NCBI GenBank assembly: GCA_932521025.1
Contig: OW051471.1
Location: 186,001 to 250,000 of the forward strand
DNA: 64,000 bases
Reading direction: 5' to 3'
Source of the DNA: Oscheius onirici
Lineage: Eukaryota; Nematoda; Chromadorea; Rhabditida; Rhabditidae
Under the pieces are notes generated by a model that was given only the letters and a program-made list of their open reading frames with translations, did not search any database and was not told the origin of the DNA. Of the stretch, positions 32,964 through 44,061 are shown piece after piece (within the stretch, counting starts at the first letter, position 1; each line of letters starts with the position of its first letter). Made by a program: the position numbers and the translations under genes.

Positions 32964-34107
32964 CTATTTCTTGGCGATCACTTTGTCGAGCTGTTCAGTG
33001 ACCTTGCCGAAGAATACGTCCACCGTGTCCTCTCCAGAAATCTTGACCAACTTTCCCTTCTTCTCGTACTGCTGAATGACGGCCGTCGTCTGTTTGTGAA
33101 AGGTTTTCAGACGCTTCTTGATCGTCTCCAGATTGTCGTCAGCTCTTCCGCTCGTCTTGGTCCTCTCCAGCAGCCGCTTGGTCAGAGTCTCGTCCTTGAC
33201 GTCAAAGTACAGAACCAGCTTGACTTCCTGGATCTCTTTCTCGAAGGTTTCACCCTGATCGGCCTCTCGCGGATAGTCGTCCTGTAGGAATCCTTTGCTT
33301 CCCTTGGCCAGTTCTTTCAGCGTGGTCTCTTTGATCAGCTCGAGGACGACGTCGTTGGAGACAAGTTGACCGGCAGCCATCAGAGCCGTCAGTTGAGCAC
33401 CTCGGAGTATTGGACATGACTTCGGCACGGAGCAGATCGCCGGAGCTGAGGTGGGACAGTCCGTACTTGGCGACAAACTTCTCACATTGGGTGCCTTTTC
33501 CACTGCCAGAGCCTGTAAGTGAAAAGATACAGTGAGCAGAACCAGAACATAGAGAATTCTCCCTTGACTTTGACGCTACTGAACGTCCTACTTACTGACC
33601 CGTTGTTAAACGTTACTGCCATCAGAGTATTCTTTACAGATTCGTGTCAATGTTTACTTGACTTCCTTTCAAACTTGCACAGCTTTCAAATTTCTATGTC
33701 TCTGTATAACTGTCTCTGTTCGACATTTCCTACCAATCTTCTTGACCCTGGTATCTTGGTACTTTTGTTACTACTGTCTCGTTTTTTGTCTCTACTCAAC
33801 GTCCTTCTCTCTAGTCGAATTACTGTCATCTTTGCTTCACTACCCAGCCTCTTCCGTTTCTGTATTACGTGTCTCGTATCATATTTCCCTCATGTCTGTC
33901 CATCTTCCCAATATTTCAAGTACAAAACCTACCTCCAACAATGAAGAAGATGGGAACGTTGGCCTTCTTGAGCGGCGTCATGTCGATGACATTCTTGGCG
34001 GGAGTTGGCTTCGCCACTGGCTTGGTAGCAGGCACTGGCGCCGGAGCAGTTTTGACCGGAGAAGCAGCAGGCTTCGGTGGCATCGCTTTGAGTACTTTGA
34101 TTGTCAT
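32964..34107 (-). CDS. Adenylate kinase (AK1 type), with a frameshift
   Basis: Adenylate kinase transfers phosphate between ATP and AMP, in the cytosol. Exon 1 (33933-34107) gives a Pro/Ala-rich N-terminal extension and the start of the P-loop. Exon 2 (32964-33512) completes it (GGSGSGKGT) and continues with [14 protein letters not shown]. The frame then breaks near 33400-33415. The rest ([20 protein letters not shown], then [20 protein letters not shown] and [10 protein letters not shown]) is perfectly conserved but lies in another frame. The exon lengths sum to 3n+2, so the reading needs one base removed or two added; family spacing favours two missing bases. Everything else looks intact, so an assembly error, a very recent lesion or an unusual decoding event are all possible. 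Confidence 0.85.
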
Positions 34108-34164
34108 AACTTTTCTATTTTTATAGCAACTTTTTGTTAGAAACTTTGAAAGTTTCTGTGTAAT

Positions 34165-35130
34165 TATTTACTGTATCAATTGATGGGATTACTGTAGAGT
34201 TGGAAACTACTACTAGTTATATTCTACCCTGTCCTCTGCTTCCCCTTCTGAATCCCATTGACAGCTGATTGTCGTTAAACTGACGACCTGATGGCCGTGA
34301 TTTACATTAGCCTCCCGAGACCCCCTTCCTCAGATACGGCCCATTTAGCACTGGCAAATGAACGAGACAGATTGCCTTTCTCTTCTTGCCTCCTTTTTCA
34401 AAAACATGACTCTTTTCCAAGGAAGAGACAGACGTAATGACTCTTTATGTAATCTTGCCTAATCGGGAAGCACCTGTCCTGCACAGTAATTCCAGTCGTG
34501 CGGTCAATCGCATTATGTAATGCCAAAATACAGGGAGAGATTGGGGATAATTGGATTAGGGTTGGGTTACAGTACAGGGCAAAGGGACAGAGAGACAGAG
34601 AGTATTGTATTTAGTCTTGTAAGTTTTGTATATTGGCGGATACGGAGACCAAAAATGGAGGGTTGGAAGAAACTGGCCTGACTTTTTGTCAGGACTAAAC
34701 TCCTTTTTAAGTCAGGAAACTGATCCAGTTTTTCTTAAACCGTGTCAAATTGACCCAAAGTTCATCTGTTTCTTTCTGAGTCATCATATTTCTGATCAGA
34801 CGCCAGTTTCCCATGTCGCTTGGTGATTTCGAACAGTCTCCGATTGAAAATCGGTATACTGTATCAATTCATCTGGATCTAAACAGGAGACAGAAACTCA
34901 TCCTTTTCAGAGACAGCTATCGCTTTAGTTCTTTCCCACCCCTAATCCTGCTCTCATCCATAAGTGTTATTGTACTCAAGATGACAGATACCGGCCGCCC
35001 GTGGCGACTGTTGACCCGGTTGTCCCGTGACGTAACCCACGATACCGTAACATTAAGGGGGCTCTCATCCAGACTAATCCAATTTGCCACGCCCTTTCTC
35101 GGGAGAGCCTTCTGTCATTAGAAGACAGTG
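34165..35130. other. Spacer upstream of neurogenin
   Basis: No gene seen. Holds family 2 copy 2 (34618-34735). The promoter of the neurogenin gene should lie here; I see no clear TATA box. Confidence 0.4.
34618..34735. repeat. Dispersed repeat family 2, copy 2
   Basis: Same block order as the copy at 1517: TTTTGTATATTGGCGG, GATACGGAGACCAAAAATGG, TGGCCTGACTTTTTGTCAGG, GTCAGGAAACTGATCCAGTT. Confidence 0.75.
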
Positions 35131-35136
35131 CGTATA

Positions 35137-36181
35137 ATGAACGAGCCCTACCAGCACTCCCAGTCATGCTATTCCTCTCCAGGCTACTACATGAGTCACC
35201 ATGAGATGGAGAGAGGGAAGGAGCAGGTCAGTTAACTCTTTTTGGCGCCTTTAAAAATGGCGTTTTCTTCAGAAACGCGAGAAGAGAAAGTACCGCTGTC
35301 GGAAGAGGTCACCAGCGACGGTTGAGAGAGCTAAAGTCGTCCGGAGGGATAAGGTGGGTCTTCCAATACAAAAAAGGGAAGCGGGATTACGGTAGCTTAG
35401 TGAAGTAATATGTTGGATGAGATAGAAGTCACACTTTGTTGATCAAGTAACCCAACCTGACGAATACTCTCTATTGCCAGTAGTATTCCAGAGCCCTTAT
35501 TTTAGAATCAGTTAGCTTTTACTGCGGAATCAACAGCATCAAAAGGGACCGTGCTCGAGACTACTCTTTCGGTTCGTTTTATTGCTCGGTTTCCGCAGTC
35601 CTTCTCCTTACAAACTTCCGTTCTTTTCCTTGCTTCAAATGAGCTCATTCAATTTTCTCAAACCAGATTTGACAGTTCTTTTCTCTCATTTCGCCTCACT
35701 TTTCCACCCCAGTGCCGAACCATTTGCTAATATTTTTATATTTCTTCTGAGCTCATTCATTACTAGAATATTATAGACAGTACACTTCAGAGTCTAGTCG
35801 AAAAGTCGAGTCGACTTGTGGCTCAAATAGAGGTCAACTCGAGGGGTGTTGCTGTAGACAGCATCTTCCCCAGTAAAGAGTCACCTCGACGTGAACTCTT
35901 TCACCAGTTGGGCACAACAAAATTTTTAGGCGAATGCTCGAGAACGACGCAGAATGAACAGCTTGAATGATGCTCTGGAAGAACTGCGTCAAATTCTGCC
36001 TCAGCTTCCCGACGAGCCGAAAATGACTAAGATTGAGACTTTGCGAGTCGCTCAGGGGTAATTCCCTAAACTTTTTTGGTCTAAAACAAGCTTCAGGTAC
36101 ATCAAAATGCTCTCAGAGATCCTCGAGTCGGAGCAGCAGCAAAACGAGACTAATCATAACCACTACTACAACAACTATTGA
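35137..36181 (+). CDS. ngn-1: Neurogenin-type bHLH transcription factor, 127 aa
   Basis: A proneural transcription factor that binds E-boxes with a class I bHLH partner in the nucleus. Exons: 35137-35226, 35273-35353, 35930-36057, 36097-36181 (384 nt). A basic stretch [12 protein letters not shown] precedes the bHLH domain at residues about 55-112: basic region [14 protein letters not shown], helix 1 [14 protein letters not shown], loop with DEPKMTKIE, helix 2 [16 protein letters not shown]. This resembles C. elegans NGN-1 more than NeuroD (CND-1). The C-terminal tail after the domain is short and His/Tyr/Asn-rich. AATAAA begins 3 nt after the stop. It converges with MAD2, as I recall for the C. 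elegans neighbours. Confidence 0.9.
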
Positions 36182-36184
36182 CAG

Positions 36185-36190
36185 AATAAA
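36185..36190 (+). terminator. Polyadenylation signal of the neurogenin gene
   Basis: AATAAA starts 3 nt after the neurogenin stop codon, giving a minimal 3' UTR. Confidence 0.5.
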
Positions 36191-36420
36191 CATAACTTTC
36201 ATATTAGAAGGGTAACAACAAAATAACGGATTGAACAAGGATATAAAGGCGGCAAGGGATAAAGGGTTAGGAGCCACCAACTGTGTAATTGACCGGTCGG
36301 GTCAGATGACAATAAGTTTTGTGTGTACACCGAAAGAGAGGGGGCTAATTAGGCAATAACAATAGTGTACATGGGCTGAGTTAGAAGAGGTTAATCGTGG
36401 TATGAGGTAGGGGGAGAGAT

Positions 36421-37712
36421 CTAGTCGAGCTTGTACTGTACATTTGTGGCGACTGTGTGGACGGAGGTTGAGAAGGAGCGTAGTGGTACCTCTTCCCCGT
36501 TCTCGATGAGACAGGCACTGCTCTCGGTCCATTCTGATGGGGCCTGCGTCGTCTTTCCCGTATAGATGAGCACGTCGAAGGAGCAGAGTTCTTCCAGGAA
36601 AGGCAGGAACGTGACTGACGCCGTGATCTGCCTGCAAAATGGGGGGTCATTGTTCCGTCGCGTAATTTGATCCAAGAAACATTTAGACGTGACAAAAGAG
36701 TCCGGAGAATTGTAATTGACCTGACTCGGTCCCATTACGCCATCTGGCTCTTTACACGCTGAAAGAAAAGGGCTTACCTGATGACATCGCTCATCTCTTG
36801 TCGAATTTTCTTCTCGTCCTTTTGTCGCGTCGAATTTTCGCCCTCCTCGCGTAGATCTTCAGTCTCGACGTTGAACTGCCATCTTTCAACGACCTCCTTT
36901 GTCTTGACCTCCGAAATGACGACGACGAGACGCTTGAGCTGGCGTTTGGCGAGCCAATCTGCAAATAAAAACATAGTTCGAGAAAGAAGTGGTCAAAGTT
37001 TATACAGGTACGTTCTTCGAGGCTGTGGGGAATCGACACAGCTCATAGGCCGCTAGCAACGTCTTCAGCAGGCCATGCTCGTTGCACCGCATTCACAAAA
37101 ACGTAATAGCCATGTAGAAAGCTCCGAAAATGACATCTGGGAGCATTGCACCAGTGTGCCAGCTTCAAGCCGTTTCGCCACGTCTTCAAACTGGCTTTCA
37201 GCCGTCTCCGGGGACAGTCAAACTGATACAAGCTAGCGTCTTCTTACGGCTGCTTCATATTTTCAGACAGCACTGCCGCTGCGCAACTTTTTTACAGGCC
37301 AGCCGTCAGTTTCCACCGTGAAAAATTGAAAGAACAACTTACATTCGACTTGTTTCAGCAACGGCTCCAGAAATTTCTGCAGCTTGGAGTCATTTGTGAC
37401 GAGGAGTGTCAGTCCATATTTCTTCTCCCGCTTGAACGAGTCTCCTGGATAAATGCCTCGCTGATACAGGATGCTGTTTATTCCATAGTCTGAAAGCTTG
37501 AAGTTAGTAGAAGTTCGGATAAATGAATGCTGGGCACAAATATAGCTACGCAGCGTTTTCTACCAAGTCTTTATAGAGAGAAAAAAACGCTGAAAAGCCT
37601 CCTGTGAATAAAGGCAATGTGATAAGAGAAGAAAAAACTTACGAAAAAATTCTTGTACAAGTTGGGCTGATCCTTTGAGCGAGATGGTGCCCTGCGTCTT
37701 CGTGTCGGTCAT
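36421..37712 (-). CDS. mdf-2: Spindle checkpoint protein MAD2, 202 aa
   Basis: MAD2 is a HORMA-domain protein that binds CDC20 and MAD1 and delays anaphase until kinetochores attach. Exons: 37643-37712, 37343-37489, 36778-36958, 36421-36631 (609 nt, phases match). Hallmarks in order: ISLKGSAQLVQEFF, YGINSILYQRGIYP, KKYGLTLLVTNDSKLQKFL, LKRLVVVISEVKTKEVVERW, QITASVTFLPFLEELCSFDV, and the safety-belt end EEVPLRSFSTSVHTVATNVQ. The length equals that of vertebrate MAD2. Intron 2 (36959-37342) is unusually long for the gene but I see nothing coding in it. Head-to-head with DNAJC2 over a 936-bp spacer. Confidence 0.97.
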
Positions 37713-38648
37713 TTTATTCCTGGAAAATTGAGTTTAATTGATTTTTAGCAGAAAAAAACGCGAAAAAAAAGACCAGAAAAGGAGTGACCGGAAGGGGGAA
37801 ACAGGGGAAGAAAATTTTAGGCCAAAAATCGGTTCTGTTGCAGGCAGTTGGCGCGCAGCAGGATACCGGCAGCAATTTTACCGCGTTTTAAAACGGACCT
37901 TATTGTTCTTGACTATTCTGTTCTCTTTCCGTCTTTTCACTGCTTGTGAACTTTATTTACTTCCATTTCTAAGCATTTTCGTCAATTTTTCTGGTAAAAA
38001 TGCTAATAAAAATTGGCTGAAAGCTGAAATCAGCTGGATAAAGTCAGGTCCTCGGAAATTTGACGTTCCCGCGGACTTGTATCGTATCGGGACCATTTTT
38101 GAACTGGAGCGCGGGAACTGGCGAAGAGCTGAAGAGTTCCAGTTTCGAAGCACTTTCGTCTCCTCTTTGCTCATTTTTTTTGCTGTTTCCTAGCCTCGTT
38201 TCGTTTCGCGAAAAAATTGTTTAGAAAAATAGAATTATTGTAGTCAAACAAAACAGGAAGGAAAAAGATCGTTTTAGAGGCAAAGCAAGACTTGTTCGTA
38301 ATCCATTCCTATTTTCAGTTATTCTAAGCGTTTCCCGGTTACTTATCGCGCTTTCCTGCTCTATAATGCTGTTCAGAGGGCATTTTTTGCTAGATAACGA
38401 GAAGTTTGTAAATGGATGTGATTTTGTTGTCCGAAAGTCGTTCACACTGTTTTGCTTCTAAATTTCAGCCTTTTCTTGTGAAAACGAAGCAGAAAATGTA
38501 GTTGTCAAAAATAGCACAAATAAGACGGCAAATGTTCACTGTTGCCTCATTTCCGATCTAACCGCTCTTCATGTACAGTTTGTTCCAAAACTATCAACTT
38601 TTTGCTCTCTTCATATCTTCCTTGTATTCAACTAATTCAACCGTTCAG
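37713..38648. promoter_or_regulatory. Divergent promoter region, MAD2 and DNAJC2
   Basis: The spacer between two divergent genes holds two opposed E2F-like sites, TTCCCGC at 38066-38072 and GCGGGAA at 38111-38117, 45 bp apart. MAD2 is a known E2F target in animals, so shared cell-cycle control is a reasonable inference. A 151-codon open frame (37738-38193) across the region has no family resemblance and is probably chance. Confidence 0.45.
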
Positions 38649-41600
38649 ATGACCGGCAAAGTGTGCGATCTGGCACTCGCGGTCTGGGGTTTCAAGCCCG
38701 AGGCCAAGCGCGTCGAAGCAGCCGGAATCTCGTACGAGTGTCGTCTCGTCTTGGATAAAATCGCCTTGAAAAGGTGCACTCTGCCCGTCTGCCGATCCGT
38801 CTTGCAGTCGGAACAGCCAGAGGAAGATACAAATGTAAGTTTTTCCCATTATTTTTGCCTGCTTTTCCATAAATTTGCATGCAACGAGCTTCAGGTCGAC
38901 AGAAGCCATCTTTTCGACGTCGACGACGAGAAATACATGAAATTTCTGCTCAAATTGGACCCGAATGACACGAAGAACCAGGATCACTACAAGGTTCTCG
39001 GCCTGTCGAAGCTCCGATGGCAGGCGAGCTTCTCCGAGATCCGTACTTGCTGTAAGTCTTGCTTTTCACCTTTGCGCTTAGTTGTGAACAAAAAAGCTTT
39101 TTACATTACCAAAATTGAAAACGGCGCCTAAACAGCTGTTAGAACGGACCAGCAGTGTATGTTCGTGGTTTTTCAATAAAATCGAGAAAAAGCTGTAAAA
39201 TTACCATATTCTTCAAATTCCAGACAGAGCAAAGGTCCTAAAACACCATCCAGACAAGAAGAAGGCCAAAGGAATCGCTCTGCCTAAAGGAGAAGAGTAT
39301 TTCACCTGTATTACCAAGGTAACAGCTATGTCTTTTCCCATAATTTCACAAATTTAGGCTTACGAGCAGCTAGGCATGGATAAGGACAAGAGACGGGCCT
39401 TCGACTCGATAGACCACAAATTCAACGACGCCATTCCCAACGAGAAATCCATCACGAAGGACAACTTCTTCAACGAGCTGGCTCCAATTTTTGATCTCAA
39501 TGCCAGGTAATTTTTGAATTTCCCGCTTTTTGCGACGTAAAATCTTTCAGGTGGTCCTCCATACAGCCAGTTCCCGGTCTTGGAACCACAGATTCCGAGC
39601 GTGGCCATGTTGAAGACTTTTACAATTTCTGGTTCGACTTCTCTACGTGGCGCGAGTTCAGCTATCTGGACGAAGAGGACAAGGAGCGCGGAGAGGATCG
39701 CTACGAGCGCCGCGAGATGGAAAAGCAAAACAAAGCCGAGAGAGAACGGCGGCGGAAGGAAGAAGTCAAGCGAATTCGTCGTCTCGTCGAAATGGCCTAT
39801 GCCAAGGATCCGAGGATAGTCAAGTTCAAGAAGGATGACCAGGAGGTGGGCTTTTCACTCCATTCATATTCTAAAAGTCTCCGGAATCTTGCAAAGAAGC
39901 TGCTGCGATGCCAGTTGCACAACAGATCTTAAAAATTAGGCTCAGTGTGTAGTCTATTTTTGAATCAGTACCGGTTACGATAACTCATAGCTTCGCATAC
40001 AGCTTTTGTCTTGGCGCCAACTCTCAAAGAACATCTTACTGGTATTAGTAACTCCTGTTCAGCCGGTCAGCTAGCATAAGCTTGGCTTTCTACAGTTTAT
40101 CTGCAAGCTGAACATGAACAACTAGGTGAAACGGACCAAAGTAGTGTGAAACATGAGTTTAGAGCTACTCAGAAACTGGTTAAACGTCGGAGTAATAACT
40201 ACCCGTTTTCCCACCTAAAATCATTTTCTAGGCCAAGGAACGCGTCAAGGAGGAGAAGAAACGTATCCAGCGCGAAAAGATCGAGGCCATTGAGAGGGAG
40301 AAGCGCGAAGCTGAAGAGGTCGTCCAGAAGAAGAAGCAGGAAGAAGAGGACAGGATTCGTGCCGAACGCGAAATCGAAAAGAAGGCCAAGGAAGTGGCCA
40401 AGAAGGCCGCCAATGAGCAGAAGAAGCGTCTGAAAAAGATGGCCGAAGAGGCCAGCTACTGGACGGAAATTGCTCGTGAAAAGCTCGACGAGATGGAACG
40501 CGTCGAACGGGTAACAATTTATAATTTTAGACTGTAAAATGTCAATAATTTAGCTATGTCTTTCCCTGAAAACGGAGGAGATGAAGGAACTCTGCGACCG
40601 ACTACAGGATATGACTGTTGAGGAGGACATTTTGACCGTTTTGAGAGAAACAGATGTAAGTTGTTGAATTCCCTTCGTCAGTTTGATTCTGTTTACTTCT
40701 GCTGTGCTTTTATTTCCGTTCTCGAAATCTATTCTGTTCTCGAGTCCGTCAAGCGCCAGAAGCGACGCAGAACAGTCTCGGCTCGAAATATATTCTGTTC
40801 TCGAAATCTGCAAAGATATTGAGAGAAAATCTGACAGGTTTCAATGTTTCAGACCGTTTTAGCGGTTCTAAGCCGAACGTCTGAAAAGAGCGAGAATGGC
40901 ACGCTAACAAAGACATAGTAGCTGGATATAATTTTCGTTTTCAGTCCGAAAAGAACGCCATCAAGCAGGCCATCAAAATTGAGGACAAGAACAAAGAAAA
41001 TGAGAAGAACCAGTGGACGAGCGAGGAAATCCAGCTCCTTGTCAAGGTATTTTTCAGATAATTTTTCTAAAGAACGACTTCAGGCGGCTTCTCGAGTCTA
41101 TCCTCCCGGTACAGTTGATCGGTGGATCGTCATTGCCGACTACATCAACGAGCACCGGAAAGACAAATCGACACCGCCGAAAACTGAGAAACAGGTCGTC
41201 AAACAGGTAATTTTTGATCTTTTCCCTCTATAATGACCCATTTTCCAGTGCAAAGCCGTCCAGACGATGTCCGTCAAGCTGCCCGAAGCGACGCAAAACA
41301 GTCTCGGCACGGCCCTTCCGGACGAGGACAACTGGAGCTCGCAGGAGCAGAAACAGCTGGAGGACGCGCTGAAAAAGTACCCGACGACGGACCCTGAGCG
41401 CTGGGAAAAGGTGAGCCTCTTTCTAAAAATTAGACTTTCGAAAAACTAACTGGAAAGTCCGTCTTTTTACGGTCTGTGAAGTTTCTCATCAAAACCACAT
41501 TTTCTAGGGGAAAATACTCGATTTCGCTGCTTTCGTTGTGCTAAAGCTCCGTGAATGAAAAGAGTTCCCATTGTACTGTACCAAACATCAAAAATACGTC

Positions 41601-41735
41601 TTTTTTTGCTCAAACCCTTGAAAACAAACAAAAGGCCAAAATTTTCAGATTTCCACCGACATTGGGACCAAGTCGAAGAAGGCCTGCATTCGTCGCTTCA
41701 AACACCTCGTCCAGATGGTCAAAAACAAGAAATAG
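38649..41735 (+). CDS. dnj-11: Zuotin/DNAJC2 ribosome-associated J protein, about 578 aa
   Basis: Zuotin/MPP11 forms the ribosome-associated complex with an Hsp70 and assists nascent chains; animal forms also act in the nucleus. Exons: 38649-38834, 38895-39051, 39224-39318, 39358-39506, 39551-39845, 40232-40510, 40554-40655, 40945-41046, 41084-41206, 41249-41410, 41649-41735 (1737 nt). The J domain begins [20 protein letters not shown] and has the HPD motif in [13 protein letters not shown] zuotin-type linker ([20 protein letters not shown]) and a long charged helical region ([20 protein letters not shown]) follow. Two C-terminal SANT domains are present: [14 protein letters not shown] and [15 protein letters not shown] to [16 protein letters not shown]. 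The start ATG immediately follows TTCAG, as in a trans-spliced leader acceptor. Intron 7 contains a stray copy of part of exon 10. Confidence 0.95.
40743..40785 (+). repeat. Stray copy of a DNAJC2 exon 10 fragment in intron 7
   Basis: The intron contains GTCCGTCAAGCGCCAGAAGC followed by GACGCAGAACAGTCTCGGC, matching exon 10 near 41268-41310 (GTCCGTCAAGCTGCCCGAAG, then CGACGCAAAACAGTCTCGGC) with about four differences. It is flanked by duplicated ATTCTGTTCTCGAAATCT blocks. Confidence 0.7.
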
Positions 41736-41955
41736 GTCATATTCTAGTTTCGTCGACTAGTCTTTCTCCCCGGATACCCTCTCACAGGCATCATATACCT
41801 TCCTCTTTTTTTGTTGAGTTTATTCCATCCATTGGTTATATGAATTGTTATTTTTGAGAGAGATTCTTATCATTTCTCGGGAAGGAACAGGTTCCGCTGC
41901 GCGCAGCAAATATCGACGTCCTAGTCATCGGAAAGCTGACATTTCTAAGCGAAAA

Positions 41956-43853
41956 ATGTCCTTCCGAGTCCGTTTTTCGCAGGATCGACCGGATATAGCG
42001 TATGTGCCGAGTCAGAAGAAGACGAGCAGTCTGGCAGATGATCTCTTCGCCCTCCCAATGCCGCCATTTCATCAGGAGAAGAATTTTGAGATGGATATTC
42101 ATACGGCGGCTACGATAGGAGAGACTAATATTATCAAGGTTGGGTCTTCTTCATATTTTTGACAGAGTAGGAAGTCTTCGGCACTTGTGAAACAAAGAGC
42201 GTTTTTGAGGATTTGCAATATTTTTTTGGTTTCTAAATGTCTTCAATCGTTTTAGCGTCAAAAGCTGCACCAGGCAAGTCTATTCACAGTATTGTACCGT
42301 TTGAAGGTAAAAATCTTTCTCTGTACTTCTCATTTGACTTTTGACGTTGGAATAGACCTATATGATACATTTTTTGATGCCGAAACGATTTCTAACAGTT
42401 AGAAAGCGAAGCAATGACAAAAAACTTCAAAAATAATAAAATTTTGGTCGGGACTAGGCTCAAATCATTTAAATCCCACAATTGAACTTATCTGGATCTT
42501 AAGGAGTCAGCTCAGACAAATAAACCCGATAGGGAGATAGGTGAACAGTTCCGATAGGATCAGAGTAATGACTTGTTATTTTTGTCGCCGGAAAAACAGT
42601 TTGATCCAAAAGGGAGGGCAGTTGTGGAATAAATATATCCAATCTTGAAATCGAAGAACTGTACTGGATTACGTACACAATGGTGGGTTAATAGTCAAAA
42701 CTCCCCATTTTCAGCTCCTTCTCCAATCTGGAGTCTCCGTAAACAAGGCCAACCGAAGCGGCTGGGTACCGCTTCTCTTTGCTGCCTATCTCGGTCATGG
42801 AGAGACTTGTAATGTTCTACTGGACAATGGGGCTCAAGTTGATGCCATAAATTCCCTGGGACAGACGGCTCTGATGGTAGCTTCAGCCTGTGGAAATTCG
42901 CCAGTTGTCAAGATTCTTCTGAGCAAAGGAGCCATTAGTTGGAGAGCGGACAAGGAAGGGAGGCAGCCACTTCATTATGCTGCTAGCTGCTGTCAGAATG
43001 TGGTGAGTCACTGTTACTCTTACTGTTACTATCATTATTCCTATAGGTTGTCGACCAGCTTCTTCAAGCTGGTGCTGACCCAAACTCTCTCGACATCCAT
43101 GGAATGACCCCCGTTCTGGAAGCTTGTCAGGCTGCTCATGAACTCACTCTAACATCCCTATTAGAAAAAGGAGGCGATCCGTTTCTCAAGAACGCCAGGG
43201 GAGAAGATGGAGAACTGCTGGCATCCGAGTCTCCAAGACTCCTTCAACTGATCAAGAACTGTAAGAAGAAGGATCAGGCGGGACTGGGTGAGTTGTAGGA
43301 ACTGCTAGAGAAAAGGTTTTGGTTAAGACAATAAGTCGAGTCTGGACACGCTGGCTGACCTGATGGAGGTCATGAATCTGGGAAGGTATTTGCCTCGTTT
43401 TGAGCAGGAGCGACTAGATCTGCGACTGTTCTTTTCCTTGACTGATAAGGTTAGAAACAGAGTCACAGTTAAAGACCAGTTTCCAGGATCTAGAAGAAAT
43501 GGGAGTGGCCTACGGTCCCAAAAAAAGAATGCTGGCAGTAATCGACCGGTATCGGAACACGGGAGTCATCCAAGTGGATATGCCGCTACCTTCAGCTCCG
43601 CCCACCTACACCGACCTGGTTTCTGAGGTTTCCTGTCTAATCATTCTTGGAAAAGCTGTTTCAGGGAAGAGTCAATCCGAACCCTGATCCTAGCCAAGGA
43701 ATGTCTAGGAGTATTCTAGAGTCTACGCAACTTCTGGCCTTGGAAGCTATTGAAGCTTTGGGACAGGACGAGACTTCCGAACGGCTGAGGCCGCTCCTGA
43801 CAGGGATAAAAGACGGTCTCCAACAGGTTCTTGCAAAAATTAGTAGGGTTTGA
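41956..43853 (+). CDS. ANKS3-like ankyrin and SAM domain protein, about 387 aa
   Basis: Vertebrate ANKS3 is a scaffold in a ciliary (nephronophthisis-linked) complex; the role in nematodes is unknown to me. Exons: 41956-42138, 42715-43002, 43047-43287, 43328-43449, 43487-43627, 43665-43853 (1164 nt). Ankyrin repeats cover about residues 50-190 (NRSGWVPLLFAAYLGHGETC, LGQTALMVASACGNSPVVKI, KEGRQPLHYAASCCQNVV, IHGMTPVLEACQAAH). A SAM domain lies near residues 270-330 (LADLMEVMNLGRYLPRFEQE, then DLEEMGVAYGPKKRMLAVID). A short helical C-terminus follows (LESTQLLALEAIEALGQDE). It starts 220 bp after the DNAJC2 stop on the same strand with CATTTCTAAG just before the ATG, so it may be the second gene of an operon. 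Confidence 0.85.
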
Positions 43854-44061
43854 ATGAAAATAGGAAAATTCTTGTGAGAAGGACTAAAAGAGAGGGACAG
43901 AGGGACAGAAGGACAGGGACACAGAGAGTGGGAGTGATCAAAAGTTTCTGAACAAAAATTGAAAGTTCTTCTTCATTATAAAAATTGAAAGTTAATTTTC
44001 CTACCAGTCTCTCTAGTCTGAAGTCGGCACATTGTCGTCGTGTTCCAGACTCTCGACATCG

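Noticed and set aside
37738..38193. 151-codon open frame between MAD2 and DNAJC2
   Set aside because: Low-complexity start, no family resemblance, lies in a divergent promoter region.
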